Positions 1 through 8,402 of a stretch of DNA of 64,000 bases are shown here, in pieces; the first letter of the stretch is position 1; every line of letters begins with the position of its first letter. A program made the translations under genes and the position numbers. The DNA lies in the NCBI RefSeq assembly GCF_003977595.1, contig NZ_RYYR01000022.1, forward strand, positions 1 to 64,000. Reading direction: 5' to 3'. The stretch comes from Lysinibacillus antri (GTDB lineage Bacteria > Bacillota > Bacilli > Bacillales_A > Planococcaceae). The notes beneath the pieces were generated by a model that did no database searches, was not told the DNA's origin, and worked only from the letters and a program-made list of their open reading frames with translations.

Positions 1-59
1 AGGCAAAATTAAAAATGAGTCCGGTACAATACCGAACCCATTTTGAGAAAGTTGCCTAA
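1..59 (+). CDS. IS3-family transposase OrfB, C-terminal fragment (cut by window edge)
   Basis: The visible frame reads AKLKMSPVQYRTHFEKVA and then TAA. The MSPVQYRTHF-like ending is typical of IS150-group OrfB (DDE integrase). Only 18 residues are visible, with no catalytic residues, so it cannot be said whether the copy is intact. The family call rests on this C-terminal signature and the adjacent terminal repeat. Confidence 0.7.
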   Translation, partial: AKLKMSPVQYRTHFEKVA

Positions 60-95
60 TGAAATAACCGTGTCTAACTTTTAGGGGTCACTTCA
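1..95 (+). mobile_element. Right end of an IS3-family insertion sequence
   Basis: The last codons of an IS3-type OrfB (stop at 57-59) are followed at 71-95 by a terminal-repeat-like sequence, TGTCTAACTTTTAGGGGTCA then CTTCA. Its reverse complement has the form of the left ends of IS150-group elements (TGA-N-GTGACCCC-type starts), as I remember them. The rest of the element lies outside the window. The neighbouring DinB gene (minus strand) ends only 20 bases away, so the insertion sits directly behind that gene. The target-site duplication cannot be checked here. Confidence 0.75.
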
Positions 96-114
96 AATGG
101 CGGTTTTTCGTCCT

Positions 115-582
115 TTATTTCGCTTCTGTAGCTAATGTAGTTTCAATTAAACGTTTTAAAATATGAATTTGACCAAAATGTAATGATTCATGGAATGCAC
201 CAAATGCAGCTAGTTCACCAGATGTGTTATTACCGATAAACGGCTTTTCTAACTGTTGCGCAAATGCTTCTTCAGGTAGAGCATTAATGCGTTCTTGTTG
301 CTCTTGTAATTTTTCGATGATCGCTTCAAGGGATGGAACTTCACCAGACCAATCTGCAGGTTTTGAGCCATTGCGGAAGTTTTCTATGAATTCTGCTGGA
401 AGATTCTTTTGACCAGGGAAGAAGAAAAGTTCTCCTGTTACTAACACATGTCCTACTTGCCAGTGGATATTGTTATTGAACCCTGCTGGAATTGTACTTA
501 ATACTTCAGATGAAATGCCTTCAACCTCTTTTAAAATATTGCGTCTCGTTACATTAATTTGATGTTTTACTAGTTCGCTCAT
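115..582 (-). CDS. DinB-family protein
   Basis: This 155-residue protein has the length and helical pattern of the DinB/YfiT four-helix metal-binding fold. Candidate metal ligands are a His in WQVGHVL near residue 45 and the pair in HESLHFGQIH near 131-135, the usual DinB spacing. DinB-family proteins include thiol-dependent transferases and many proteins of unknown substrate, so no reaction is assigned. The ATG follows a strong AGGAGG seven bases upstream. An IS3 end lies 20 bp beyond the stop codon, so the original terminator may have been displaced. Family call firm, function unknown. Confidence 0.75.
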   Translation of the reverse strand: MSELVKHQINVTRRNILKEVEGISSEVLSTIPAGFNNNIHWQVGHVLVTGELFFFPGQKNLPAEFIENFRNGSKPADWSGEVPSLEAIIEKLQEQQERINALPEEAFAQQLEKPFIGNNTSGELAAFGAFHESLHFGQIHILKRLIETTLATEAK

Positions 583-893
583 TTTAAATCCTCCTAAATA
601 TTAGTTCAGTGTGAATATACTAAATTTTTTGATAAAAGTCTAATAAACTCACTTTTTTATAATTGAAACTTAGAAATAATGGTAATTTATTAGAAAAATA
701 ACGATGTTAATAGAATATAAATCCTACCCTGAAAACCATCATTTTATTAAGTTGAAAGGTATATGAATTATCGTTAATTAATGTTGATTTTTGCTATATT
801 TTGCATTACCCTTAAGCAGTTAATTGAATTGTATAATGAGAGTAGATGGGGAATCAGCCATCACTGACAATATTAGATAAGGTGTGAACCATC
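583..893. other. Divergent intergenic region
   Basis: AT-rich spacer between the divergent DinB and diguanylate cyclase genes. A TATAAT-like hexamer lies near 832-838 but has no convincing -35 box at 17 bp. I see no open frame with a ribosome site, no repeat and no terminator. Confidence 0.4.
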
Positions 894-2888
894 ATTATTA
901 AACGTATATTTAATTTATTTGAAATTTCTAGCTTAAAGGGCAGATTACGATTTTGGTTTATATGTTTTATTGCCCTCTTAGTTTTAGCAGCTTCTATTCC
1001 TTTTGTATTTTTAGAAAAACAACAAAGACGAGAAGATGCGAGAAATGATTTAGAGAAAATGATTGATGTTCAGCAAGTAACGATTGATATTTGGCTCTCT
1101 GACCGTGTACAAAACATTCGTTCACTCGCAGAACTACCAACGATGAAATCCCTCAATCTTTCGGATAGTTCCAACATATTTCAATCCTTTGACGAATATC
1201 ATTCAGAATTTGAAGGCATTGTGTATGTGAATAAAAATGGGATCACGGAGCTCGATACATCAGGTGAAGTCGGGGTAAATGTATCAGACCGGCAATATTT
1301 TAAAGAAGCGAAAAATGGCAATGCATTTATTACAGATGTCATTATTGGCAGACAATCCAAAAAACCAGTCATTGTTATTTCTGTTCCAGTTTTTGATCGT
1401 GCACAACAATTTCAGGGACTTGTGTTTGGAGCAGTGTCCATTAACACAATCAATGATATTTTAAAACAATTTCAAGATAAAAATAGAGAAACCTATTTAG
1501 TAAACCGAGACGGTATGATTATTACAGAATCTCGTCAAGGCAAGCTAGGTGAAACAATCGATTCAGAACTGTTTAATTACGCTTTAGCAGGTAAGAAGCT
1601 AGACGATTTTTACGATTCGACAACTGGTGAAAAGGTTTTAGGTAACTATAAATGGGCCCATAACAATCAATGGTTAGTGATTGGTGAAATTAGTAAAAAT
1701 ACCATTTATGAGTCTTTTTATCGTATGGCGTTTATATTCGTAAGTGTAATTTTGTTATTGGCTCTATTAGGTTATGTATTCATGATATTCGTATCGAAAC
1801 AAATTGAAGAACCCATTCAACGAGTACTCGATGGAACAAAGAAAATTGGAAAAGGAAATTGGGGTTATCGTTTATCCTCTCCAACGTACAAAGATGAAAT
1901 AAAAGAATTACAAGAGCTTAGCCATAATTTCAATCAAATGGCAGAAACGATTGAATCGCATATCTATTCCATCGCGGAAAATGAAGAACGCTTCCGAACA
2001 ATCATGCAATATTCGAGCGATATGATTACGATCCATGATGCAAACGGAAAGTACTTATATGTATCTCCAGCAGGAAAAGAAATTTTACAGTACGAAGATC
2101 ACGAAATTTTAGGCTATGACAGTTATTATTTCATTCATCCAGAAGATATTCCACTAATCGAAAAAAACTTTGAGAAATTACTACAAAATGGCTATGTCGT
2201 TTCAACTTATCGCATACGTAAGAAAAATAACGATTATATTTGGTTTGAGTCTTCGATTAAGTACATGAAGGGGAACAATGAAGACGCGTCACGTATTTTC
2301 ACCGTTTCTCGAAATATTACAGAAAGAAAAATGGTAGAACAGCAATTAACCGAAGCCAATAAACTGCTACAAGAGCTATCTTCAAAAGATGGTCTTACAG
2401 GCATTTTAAATCGTCGCAGTTTTGATGAAAGATTAGAGGAAGAATGGAAACGAGCAGAAAGAAATAATTTACCACTATCCCTCATTATGTTAGATATTGA
2501 TTTCTTCAAAGCTTACAACGATACGTATGGCCATCTAGGAGGAGATGATTGTTTACGAGAAGTGGCAAATGCCATCAGCCAAGCTTGTAAACGAGAATCG
2601 GATAGTGTATTCCGTTATGGTGGGGAAGAGTTTGGGATCATTTTGCCTGAAACAGATTTAAAAGGTGCCCAAACGGTTGCAGAAAAAGCAAGAAAAACTG
2701 TGGAAAACTTGCAAATCTCTCATGCGGGCTCAAAAATTTCTGATGTCGTAACGATTAGTTTAGGTGTCGCGACCATCATTCCAACAAAGTATGCAAGTGC
2801 GAGTTCGTTAATTGAGTCGGCTGATAAAGCACTCTACCAAGCAAAACAAGAAGGGCGAAATCAAGTAAGAAGTTATTATAAAGAGTAA
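894..2888 (+). CDS. Membrane diguanylate cyclase (dCache-HAMP-PAS-GGDEF), non-standard start
   Basis: Makes cyclic di-GMP in response to an extracellular signal. Numbered from the first ATG (1059), the protein has an extracellular dCache-like sensor at about 1-215, a membrane helix at about 222-246, HAMP at 247-300, PAS at 308-420 and GGDEF at 445-605. The active-site motif is GGEEF, preceded five residues earlier by an RESD product-inhibition site, so the cyclase looks active and feedback regulated. The frame is open upstream to 888 and encodes a basic stretch plus a hydrophobic helix (FWFICFIALLVLAASIPFVF), which is the first membrane segment the dCache domain needs. No ATG, GTG or TTG occurs there. 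AAGGTG at 879-884 suits an ATC/ATT start at 891-897. The start given, ATT at 894, is inferred. Confidence 0.85.
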   Translation: MIKRIFNLFEISSLKGRLRFWFICFIALLVLAASIPFVFLEKQQRREDARNDLEKMIDVQQVTIDIWLSDRVQNIRSLAELPTMKSLNLSDSSNIFQSFDEYHSEFEGIVYVNKNGITELDTSGEVGVNVSDRQYFKEAKNGNAFITDVIIGRQSKKPVIVISVPVFDRAQQFQGLVFGAVSINTINDILKQFQDKNRETYLVNRDGMIITESRQGKLGETIDSELFNYALAGKKLDDFYDSTTGEKVLGNYKWAHNNQWLVIGEISKNTIYESFYRMAFIFVSVILLLALLGYVFMIFVSKQIEEPIQRVLDGTKKIGKGNWGYRLSSPTYKDEIKELQELSHNFNQMAETIESHIYSIAENEERFRTIMQYSSDMITIHDANGKYLYVSPAGKEILQYEDHEILGYDSYYFIHPEDIPLIEKNFEKLLQNGYVVSTYRIRKKNNDYIWFESSIKYMKGNNEDASRIFTVSRNITERKMVEQQLTEANKLLQELSSKDGLTGILNRRSFDERLEEEWKRAERNNLPLSLIMLDIDFFKAYNDTYGHLGGDDCLREVANAISQACKRESDSVFRYGGEEFGIILPETDLKGAQTVAEKARKTVENLQISHAGSKISDVVTISLGVATIIPTKYASASSLIESADKALYQAKQEGRNQVRSYYKE

Positions 2889-2898
2889 AACTGTGAGC

Positions 2899-2936
2899 GT
2901 CGTTCCATTTTTAATGATGGAATGGCGTTTTTTTGA
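2899..2936 (+). terminator. Terminator after diguanylate cyclase gene
   Basis: The arms CGTTCCAT and ATGGAATG form a stem and are followed by GCG and seven T residues. Confidence 0.75.
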
Positions 2937-2957
2937 TTTTAAATGGATTATTTCTCG

Positions 2958-3062
2958 AAATTCTAATAGTAAGCCAAGTTTGGCTAATATGGCGTTTGAT
3001 TTGGCTAATATTACACGCAATTTGGCTAATATCTCTGATCATTTGTCTAATAATTTTTCAAT
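2958..3062 (+). repeat. 21-bp phased array, core TTTGGCTAATAT (five units)
   Basis: The core starts at 2979, 3000, 3021 and 3042 (last copy TTTGTCTAATAA), exactly 21 bp apart. A degenerate unit precedes it at 2958, where only CTAATA is kept. About 12 bases are conserved and 9 vary between copies. The same core, reverse-complemented and with the same period, recurs at 34699-34800. It is not in a convincing coding frame. Confidence 0.85.
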
Positions 3063-3145
3063 CGAGTTTAAAATCCAGTTTTGAAACCTTTCTAATGTCA
3101 ACTCGACTAATCTTATAAATAATAAAAAGAAAGGGTGTAGAATCA

Positions 3146-3511
3146 GTGAAAATAAAATCGTTTCTTACAATAATTTGTTTTTTATCAGTGTTTGCACTTG
3201 TTGGGTGTGGATCGACGGTAGAGCAAGGGGAAGAGGCTCCAAATTTAAATGAAAATCTTGCCGGTGGAACAATGCTAGCAGGGGAAGAAGCTCCCGAAAT
3301 CAAGGGAATCTTAAAAACTATTGAAGAATCGAATGAAGTTATCATTACGGTAGACAGCCAAAATATCGTCTATCGATTATCTGAAGGAGCGATCGAACAG
3401 GTGAAAGAAAAAATAGTAGAGCCTGGAAATGAAGTAACCTTTACAACATTCTCTATTGGTGATGATAAAGAATCTATTGCTGAGTTTATAGTGGAAGGTA
3501 ATAAAGACTAG
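3146..3511 (+). CDS. Small lipoprotein, function unknown
   Basis: The 121-residue product begins with a signal peptide ending in the lipobox LVGC, so the mature protein should be lipid-anchored outside the membrane at about Cys21. The rest is acidic and rich in beta-forming stretches (GILKTIEESNEVIITVDSQN), with no enzyme motif that I recognise. The start is GTG at 3146, preceded by AAAGGGTG at a good distance. It stands alone, with the repeat array upstream and a small membrane-protein gene downstream. Confidence 0.7.
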   Translation: MKIKSFLTIICFLSVFALVGCGSTVEQGEEAPNLNENLAGGTMLAGEEAPEIKGILKTIEESNEVIITVDSQNIVYRLSEGAIEQVKEKIVEPGNEVTFTTFSIGDDKESIAEFIVEGNKD

Positions 3512-3619
3512 ACTTTATAAGCAAAATATCCTTAAAACCGGTTAGATAAAATTGTATGCATGAAGTTGTGACTTTTCTATGAACTCTTTTCATATAATAT
3601 AGAAAAGAGAGAAAGCGAA

Positions 3620-3826
3620 GTGACTAGCATGTTTAATTTCTTTCGGAATACCGCTGCAGTAGTCGCCATTGCTGGAATTTTTCTAATTGTTTTAAGTTTC
3701 TTTGTAGGCTTTTCACTTTGGTTTGGGATTGAATTAGTCAAAAGCAGCTTTTTTCTACTTTTGCTCGCTGTATTTGTGCAATTGTTCGAACATGAGCCGC
3801 CTAAAAGATGCTATAAGAAGGTTTAG
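3620..3826 (+). CDS. Small membrane protein, unknown
   Basis: The 68-residue hydrophobic protein has two probable membrane helices (about 11-34 and 40-57) and a short basic tail. GTG at 3620 follows a purine-rich AGAGAGAAAG stretch; ATG at 3629 is an alternative. A strong terminator follows within 30 bp, which supports real transcription. No family is recognised. Confidence 0.5.
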   Translation: MTSMFNFFRNTAAVVAIAGIFLIVLSFFVGFSLWFGIELVKSSFFLLLLAVFVQLFEHEPPKRCYKKV

Positions 3827-3850
3827 ATTGTTTTAAAGCCTTATTCGTAT

Positions 3851-3893
3851 AAAAAGAGCCGAGACTTTTATATAAAAGTCCGGCTCTTTTCCT
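3851..3893. terminator. Strong bidirectional terminator
   Basis: AAAAGAGCCG and CGGCTCTTTT arms enclose a second complementary pair (ACTTTTATA/TATAAAAGT). A and T runs flank it, so it can end the small-membrane-protein transcript and stop readthrough from qoxABCD on the other strand. Confidence 0.85.
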
Positions 3894-3902
3894 ATGTTAT
3901 TT

Positions 3903-4060
3903 AGCAGAAGCGATTAGCTGGGCGAGCCGCTTCCGCTTTTCTTATTGTCTAGCTGCAGCGGCTAGCTCTTTTCGAAACTTCAACTTCCTCCTACGCATGC
4001 AAGCATGCTTGTCGAAAGTCTCCAGTTTCTCAAGAGCTGGGCGAGCCGCTTCCGCTTTTC
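3903..4060. repeat. Dispersed hairpin repeat element, copy 1 plus partial right end
   Basis: The full copy at about 3946-4060 begins TGTCTAGCT and ends GGGCGAGCCGCTTCCGCTTT. Its ends pair in nested arms: AGCGGCT with AGCCGCT, AGCTCTT with AAGAGCT, GAAACT with AGTTTC. An inner 23-base segment around GCATGCAAGCATGC is shared exactly with copy 2 at 12440-12645. The right end alone is duplicated at 3903-3941. It sits directly behind qoxD. Confidence 0.8.
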
Positions 4061-4063
4061 GTA

Positions 4064-4345
4064 TTACATATCCCAAAGTAAAATCAATAGAGATCCAAAT
4101 ACAGTCACGATGGCGATAATCGCACCATAAAAGATTGTTGTATAAATCGATTTTCCATCTTTTGATTCACCCGCGTGCATAAAGACAACGAGTTGTAAAA
4201 ATGCTTGAACAAAGGCAGTGATTAATAGAATCGTCATTCCAAAGCTAAAACTCATATCCGTGAAATGAACGAGTAATGCCACTGCCGTTAAGATTAAAGA
4301 AAATACAAACCCCATTACCTGTTTTGCAGGAAATAATTCTTTCAT
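4064..4345 (-). CDS. qoxD: Menaquinol oxidase aa3 subunit IV
   Basis: A 93-residue protein with three membrane helices, the size and pattern of the cytochrome o/aa3 quinol oxidase subunit IV (COX4 pro family). It is a small accessory subunit thought to help assembly of the binuclear centre. Last gene of the qoxABCD operon; its ATG lies one base after the stop of qoxC, so translation is probably coupled. A dispersed hairpin element and then a strong terminator follow it on the transcribed strand. Confidence 0.9.
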   Translation of the reverse strand: MKELFPAKQVMGFVFSLILTAVALLVHFTDMSFSFGMTILLITAFVQAFLQLVVFMHAGESKDGKSIYTTIFYGAIIAIVTVFGSLLILLWDM

Positions 4346-4346
4346 A

Positions 4347-4943
4347 TTACATCATTCCTTTCAGATAGATGAAGCTGAAGATGAAAATCCAGACAACATC
4401 TAAGAAATGCCAGTAAAGGGAAAAGATAAAGGATTTATTGGCCGTTTCCGGTGTTAAACCACGTTTCTTCACTTGTAGGATAATAAATGTTCCCCAGAAT
4501 AACCCTAACGTCACGTGAGCACCATGCGTACCTAATGTTGTTAATAGTGCAGCTGTAAAGGCACTTGTTTGATACGTTGCGCCAACATGGTAATAATGCA
4601 TAAACTCATAAATCTCTACGCCCAAGAACACTAAACCTAGTAGAAGGGTAGTAGTAAAGAACGTGATCATCGCATTTTTACGACCAAGTCTCATCGCATG
4701 CACACCAAGTCCAATTGTAAAACTACTTGTTAAGAGGACAAGGGTTTCAATAAGAACTGGCGTAATTTCAAAAATCTCTGCTGGTGTTGGTCCTGTTCCT
4801 GTACGACCTTCAAGGGTAAAGTAGGCTGTGAAAAGTGTAGCAAACAGCATAATTTCAGCACCAAGGAAAATCCAAAAGCCTAGTATATTTAACTGATTTT
4901 GATCAGTGCTATATTCTAACGGTTGTGAATGGTCGATTTTCAT
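4347..4943 (-). CDS. qoxC: Menaquinol oxidase aa3 subunit III
   Basis: This 198-residue protein has five membrane helices and COX3-family features, including [15 protein letters not shown] near the start and the His-rich [10 protein letters not shown] segment. Subunit III stabilises subunit I and the proton pathway. Its ATG overlaps the qoxB stop by four bases (ATGA), the usual sign of translational coupling. Membrane-embedded, third gene of qoxABCD. Confidence 0.92.
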   Translation of the reverse strand: MKIDHSQPLEYSTDQNQLNILGFWIFLGAEIMLFATLFTAYFTLEGRTGTGPTPAEIFEITPVLIETLVLLTSSFTIGLGVHAMRLGRKNAMITFFTTTLLLGLVFLGVEIYEFMHYYHVGATYQTSAFTAALLTTLGTHGAHVTLGLFWGTFIILQVKKRGLTPETANKSFIFSLYWHFLDVVWIFIFSFIYLKGMM

Positions 4944-6889
4944 TTACTAGCACCTCCCAATAACTTTTCCGTTTCCTCTACTTCTTTTACAGATATATGA
5001 TATCCGTGATCTTTTTCAAATGAACGTAAGCCCATACATACGAAAATACCAATTAATGAAACTACTGCTGGAATCCATAGTGCAAAGACGAATGAGAAAC
5101 CGCAGACGAAGAAAATCATACCCATAATGAACGGAACTCCACTATTGTTTGGCATATGGATTTCTTCTTGTTTCCCTGTAAATAATTGATGACCGTGTTT
5201 TTTTGCATCCCAGAATGCTTCACTTGAACGGATTTGTGGAACTTTCGCAAAATTATATACAGGTACTGGTGTATGTGTAGCCCATTCTAATGAGCGAGCA
5301 TCCCATGGGTCACTCCCAATATCTCTTGATGAATGTTTGAAACTATAGTAAACATTCCACACAATTGTTACAAATCCGATTGCCATTAAAGCGGCACCGA
5401 CAAATGACACCATGTTTAGTGCACCAAACCCTGTACTTTCTGAGTAAGTGTACATACGACGTGCTTGCCCATCTAACCCAGTAATATACATAGGGAAGAA
5501 AGCAAGAATAAATCCAATCGATAGTAACCAGAAAGTGGATTTACCAATTTTTTCATTTAACATAAAGCCAAAGAATTTCGGCCAATAATACGTTAATCCA
5601 GCTAACATCGCAAATACAACACCAGGAATAATCGCATTATGGAAGTGAGCAACTAAGAACATTGTGTTGTGATATTGATAGTCTGCTGCTGACATCGCAA
5701 GCATAACCCCTGTAACCCCACCAATTGTAAATAATGGGATAAACCCAATTGAATATAGCATTGGTACGGTAAATCGAATTTTCCCTTTCCACAATGTAAA
5801 GAGCCAGTTAAATATTTTTACCCCTGTAGGCACCGCGATGGCCATTGTTGTAACAGAGAAAATACTGTTTGTTAAAGCGCCCTGACCCATTGTAAAGAAA
5901 TGGTGTGTCCATACTAAGAACGATAGTAGGGAAATGAGTACCATGGAAGCAACCATGGATTTATAGCCATATAAGTTACGGCCTGAGAACGTTGAAATAA
6001 TTTCACTGTACAGACCGAATGCTGGCAAGATTAGAATATAAACTTCAGGATGTCCCCAAACCCAGAAGAAGTTCGCCCAAAGCATATCCATTCCGCCATT
6101 ACCAGTTGTAAAGAAGTTTGTGCCAAATAAACGGTCAGTTGTTCCCATTATTAACGCGACAGTTAAAACAGGGAACGCAAAGATAATAATGACATTGGCA
6201 ATGAATGCAGACCATGTGAACATCGGCATTTTCATTAATGTCATACCCGGTGCTCTCATTTTTAAAATTGTCGTACACATGTTAATACCAGTCATTAAGG
6301 AACCAATCCCTGAAATTTGGATCGCTAACATGTAGTAATTTGTTCCAACTGACGTACTGAAATCGTTCCCAGCAAGAGGGAAATAAGACGTCCATCCTGC
6401 ATCAGGAGAACCCCCAACAACGAATGAAATATTAAATAACATTGCACCAGCAAAGAATAACCAGAAGCTTAGTGCGTTTAATCGAGGAAACGCTACGTCA
6501 CGTGCCCCAATTTGTAATGGAACGATTAAGTTCATAAAAGCAAAGATAAACGGCATTGCCATAAAGATAATCATAACAACCCCGTGAGTTGTAAAGATCT
6601 CATTGTAATGTTGCGCATCAAGTAACTTAGCTTCCGGTGTGGCAAGCTGAGCACGCATCATAATGGCATCTGCACCACCACGGAAAAGCATAAGGAGCGC
6701 GGAGATTAAATACATAATCCCAATTTTTTTATGGTCTACAGTTGTTAACCATTCAGTCCATAAATAGCCCCATTTTTTGTAATAGGTTAAACCAGCCACT
6801 ATCGCAATGGATACTAACGCAATGGCTACCATCGATGCATAGATTGCTGGACTTGGATGAGGTATGGCAAATCGTTGTAAGAAATCCAT
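4940..6889 (-). CDS. qoxB: Menaquinol oxidase aa3 subunit I
   Basis: The catalytic subunit reduces O2 to water with electrons from menaquinol and pumps protons. The 649-residue protein carries the heme-copper signature [15 protein letters not shown] (CuB ligand His and cross-linked Tyr) and the CuB His pair in WTHHFFTMG, with some 14-15 membrane helices as in aa3-600 oxidases. The ATG at 6889 has GGAG about ten bases upstream. The gene lies 38 bp after qoxA and overlaps qoxC. Confidence 0.95.
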   Translation of the reverse strand: MDFLQRFAIPHPSPAIYASMVAIALVSIAIVAGLTYYKKWGYLWTEWLTTVDHKKIGIMYLISALLMLFRGGADAIMMRAQLATPEAKLLDAQHYNEIFTTHGVVMIIFMAMPFIFAFMNLIVPLQIGARDVAFPRLNALSFWLFFAGAMLFNISFVVGGSPDAGWTSYFPLAGNDFSTSVGTNYYMLAIQISGIGSLMTGINMCTTILKMRAPGMTLMKMPMFTWSAFIANVIIIFAFPVLTVALIMGTTDRLFGTNFFTTGNGGMDMLWANFFWVWGHPEVYILILPAFGLYSEIISTFSGRNLYGYKSMVASMVLISLLSFLVWTHHFFTMGQGALTNSIFSVTTMAIAVPTGVKIFNWLFTLWKGKIRFTVPMLYSIGFIPLFTIGGVTGVMLAMSAADYQYHNTMFLVAHFHNAIIPGVVFAMLAGLTYYWPKFFGFMLNEKIGKSTFWLLSIGFILAFFPMYITGLDGQARRMYTYSESTGFGALNMVSFVGAALMAIGFVTIVWNVYYSFKHSSRDIGSDPWDARSLEWATHTPVPVYNFAKVPQIRSSEAFWDAKKHGHQLFTGKQEEIHMPNNSGVPFIMGMIFFVCGFSFVFALWIPAVVSLIGIFVCMGLRSFEKDHGYHISVKEVEETEKLLGGASK

Positions 6890-6927
6890 TCCATTTGATC
6901 TCCTTTCAAGAGAAAATTACTTATCTA

Positions 6928-7818
6928 TTAATGACCACTGTGATCAGTTTCTTCATGTAATTTAGTTGAATCTTGTTCAGTTTCTGAACCATGATTATGT
7001 TCAGGAGCAGGACTAAACTCTAAATGTGTACCAGTAAATGTCATACGTCCAAGATGACCTGGTTCTAATAATTCTTCAAATTCATCCTCAGTAATCGGTT
7101 CAGCCGTATCATGCACTTCTTCTACCCACTCATCAAAGTCTTCTTGTGACATTGCTGTAGCGATAAACGTGTTTTCAGCAGTACCTTTCCCACTAAAGTT
7201 TGCGTTTCGTCCCATAAATTCACCTGGATAATCAGCTGCTAAATGAAGCGTTGTCACCATATCCGACATCGCATATTTTTGACCACCAAGCTGAGGAATC
7301 CAGAAACTCGTAATCGGACCATATGAATAAAGCTTGAATTCTACTGGTCGATCAGCAGGGATGTAAACATAGTTCACGGTTTCAATACCTTGCTCTGGAT
7401 AACTAAAATGCCATTTCCAGTCAGAAGAGGAAGCATAAATCACTAAAGGTTCTTGATCTTCATACCCAACTGGTGTTGATTCCACGATGTAGTTACTTTT
7501 AATTGAAACAAAGGATAAGTATGCGACAATTAACACTGGAACTCCGACACAAATGATTTCAACCCAAATATTACCTTCAATATGAGGTGGTTCGTAATCA
7601 TCGCTTTGTTTTGATGCGCGGTATTTCCATAGCATGTAAATTAAAATCGCAAAAACAACGATGACAATGACGGACATAATTCCAATCGATAACATAATGT
7701 CACTTGCTTGTCTTGCAGCTTGTGGTCCTTTTGGGTCTAGAACTAATAACGGTTCACATCCAGTTAGAAAGACAACAAGTGTCGTAAGCGAAGCGAGTAG
7801 TGACCACTTTCTTTTCAT
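6928..7818 (-). CDS. qoxA: Menaquinol oxidase aa3 subunit II (lipoprotein)
   Basis: The 296-residue protein starts with a lipoprotein signal (FLTGC, Cys about 21), then two membrane helices and an extracytoplasmic cupredoxin domain. That domain lacks the two Cys of the CuA site at the usual place (GRNANFSGKGTAENTF), which marks a quinol oxidase rather than a cytochrome c oxidase. The C-terminal tail is acidic and His-rich (EHNHGSETEQ...DHSGH). An AAAGGAG ribosome site precedes the ATG. First gene of qoxABCD. Confidence 0.93.
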   Translation of the reverse strand: MKRKWSLLASLTTLVVFLTGCEPLLVLDPKGPQAARQASDIMLSIGIMSVIVIVVFAILIYMLWKYRASKQSDDYEPPHIEGNIWVEIICVGVPVLIVAYLSFVSIKSNYIVESTPVGYEDQEPLVIYASSSDWKWHFSYPEQGIETVNYVYIPADRPVEFKLYSYGPITSFWIPQLGGQKYAMSDMVTTLHLAADYPGEFMGRNANFSGKGTAENTFIATAMSQEDFDEWVEEVHDTAEPITEDEFEELLEPGHLGRMTFTGTHLEFSPAPEHNHGSETEQDSTKLHEETDHSGH

Positions 7819-8301
7819 AGAGAGATGCTCCTTTCTTTATCCGAAAAACTATATTAAAAACATTTCTCGAAATCTATAACCTATTTTATAAAAAGAAACG
7901 AAATAAAAACACTTTTACACTATGTTAATAGTATTTAATTCATAATTTGTTCACGAATTATATATAAAGTTGTCATAAGTATTTACGAAATTTTAATGAA
8001 CTGTGGAACCTTTTAGAATAGGAAATCTGTTAAATATTTGTATTAAAATTCCAAAATTTTTCGCGTGAAAATACTATATCGATAAAATTTAGTGACTTTG
8101 GAGAAATAACAATCGCTAATTTAGAAAAAAGTAGATTTTTAATCCATGAGTGCTTTTAACGTCTATTGCATATTATCCGACACATAAAAATACAAAATTA
8201 ATTTTTACTTACGCAACAAAATAATTAAAAAATTAAAATAAACGACGCAAAGTATATAAAAATAATAAAGTTGAGGGAGAGTTGGGAAACATAATTAAAT
8301 A
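7819..8301. other. Long AT-rich leader region upstream of qoxA
   Basis: About 480 bases with no supported gene, very AT-rich, which should hold the qox promoter. I found no clear sigma-A pair, cre or Rex/Fnr palindrome that I would defend. The region between the two minus-strand genes ends at the catalase terminator. Confidence 0.35.
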
Positions 8302-8346
8302 TAAAAAAGACCGTAGAAATAAAATGAGATTTAATTCTACAGTCTG
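8302..8346 (-). terminator. Catalase gene terminator
   Basis: Read on the minus strand, AGACTGTAGAA pairs with TTCTACGGTCT (one mismatch), followed by a run of T. It lies 57 bp after the catalase stop codon. Confidence 0.75.
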
Positions 8347-8402
8347 CTATTTAAATATGGGAGCGAAATGGTGTGATGGAAAAATTCTAAGTAAGTAGTT
8401 TA

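Noticed and set aside
2958-3062. CRISPR array
   Set aside because: The unit is 21 bp with only about 9 variable bases between cores, far too short for spacers, and no cas genes are present. The same holds for the arrays at 15386, 22861, 33476, 34699 and 42863.
2808-3118. Small frames in both strands over the 21-bp array near 3 kb
   Set aside because: They are shadows of the end of the cyclase gene and of the AT-rich repeat; no start signals.
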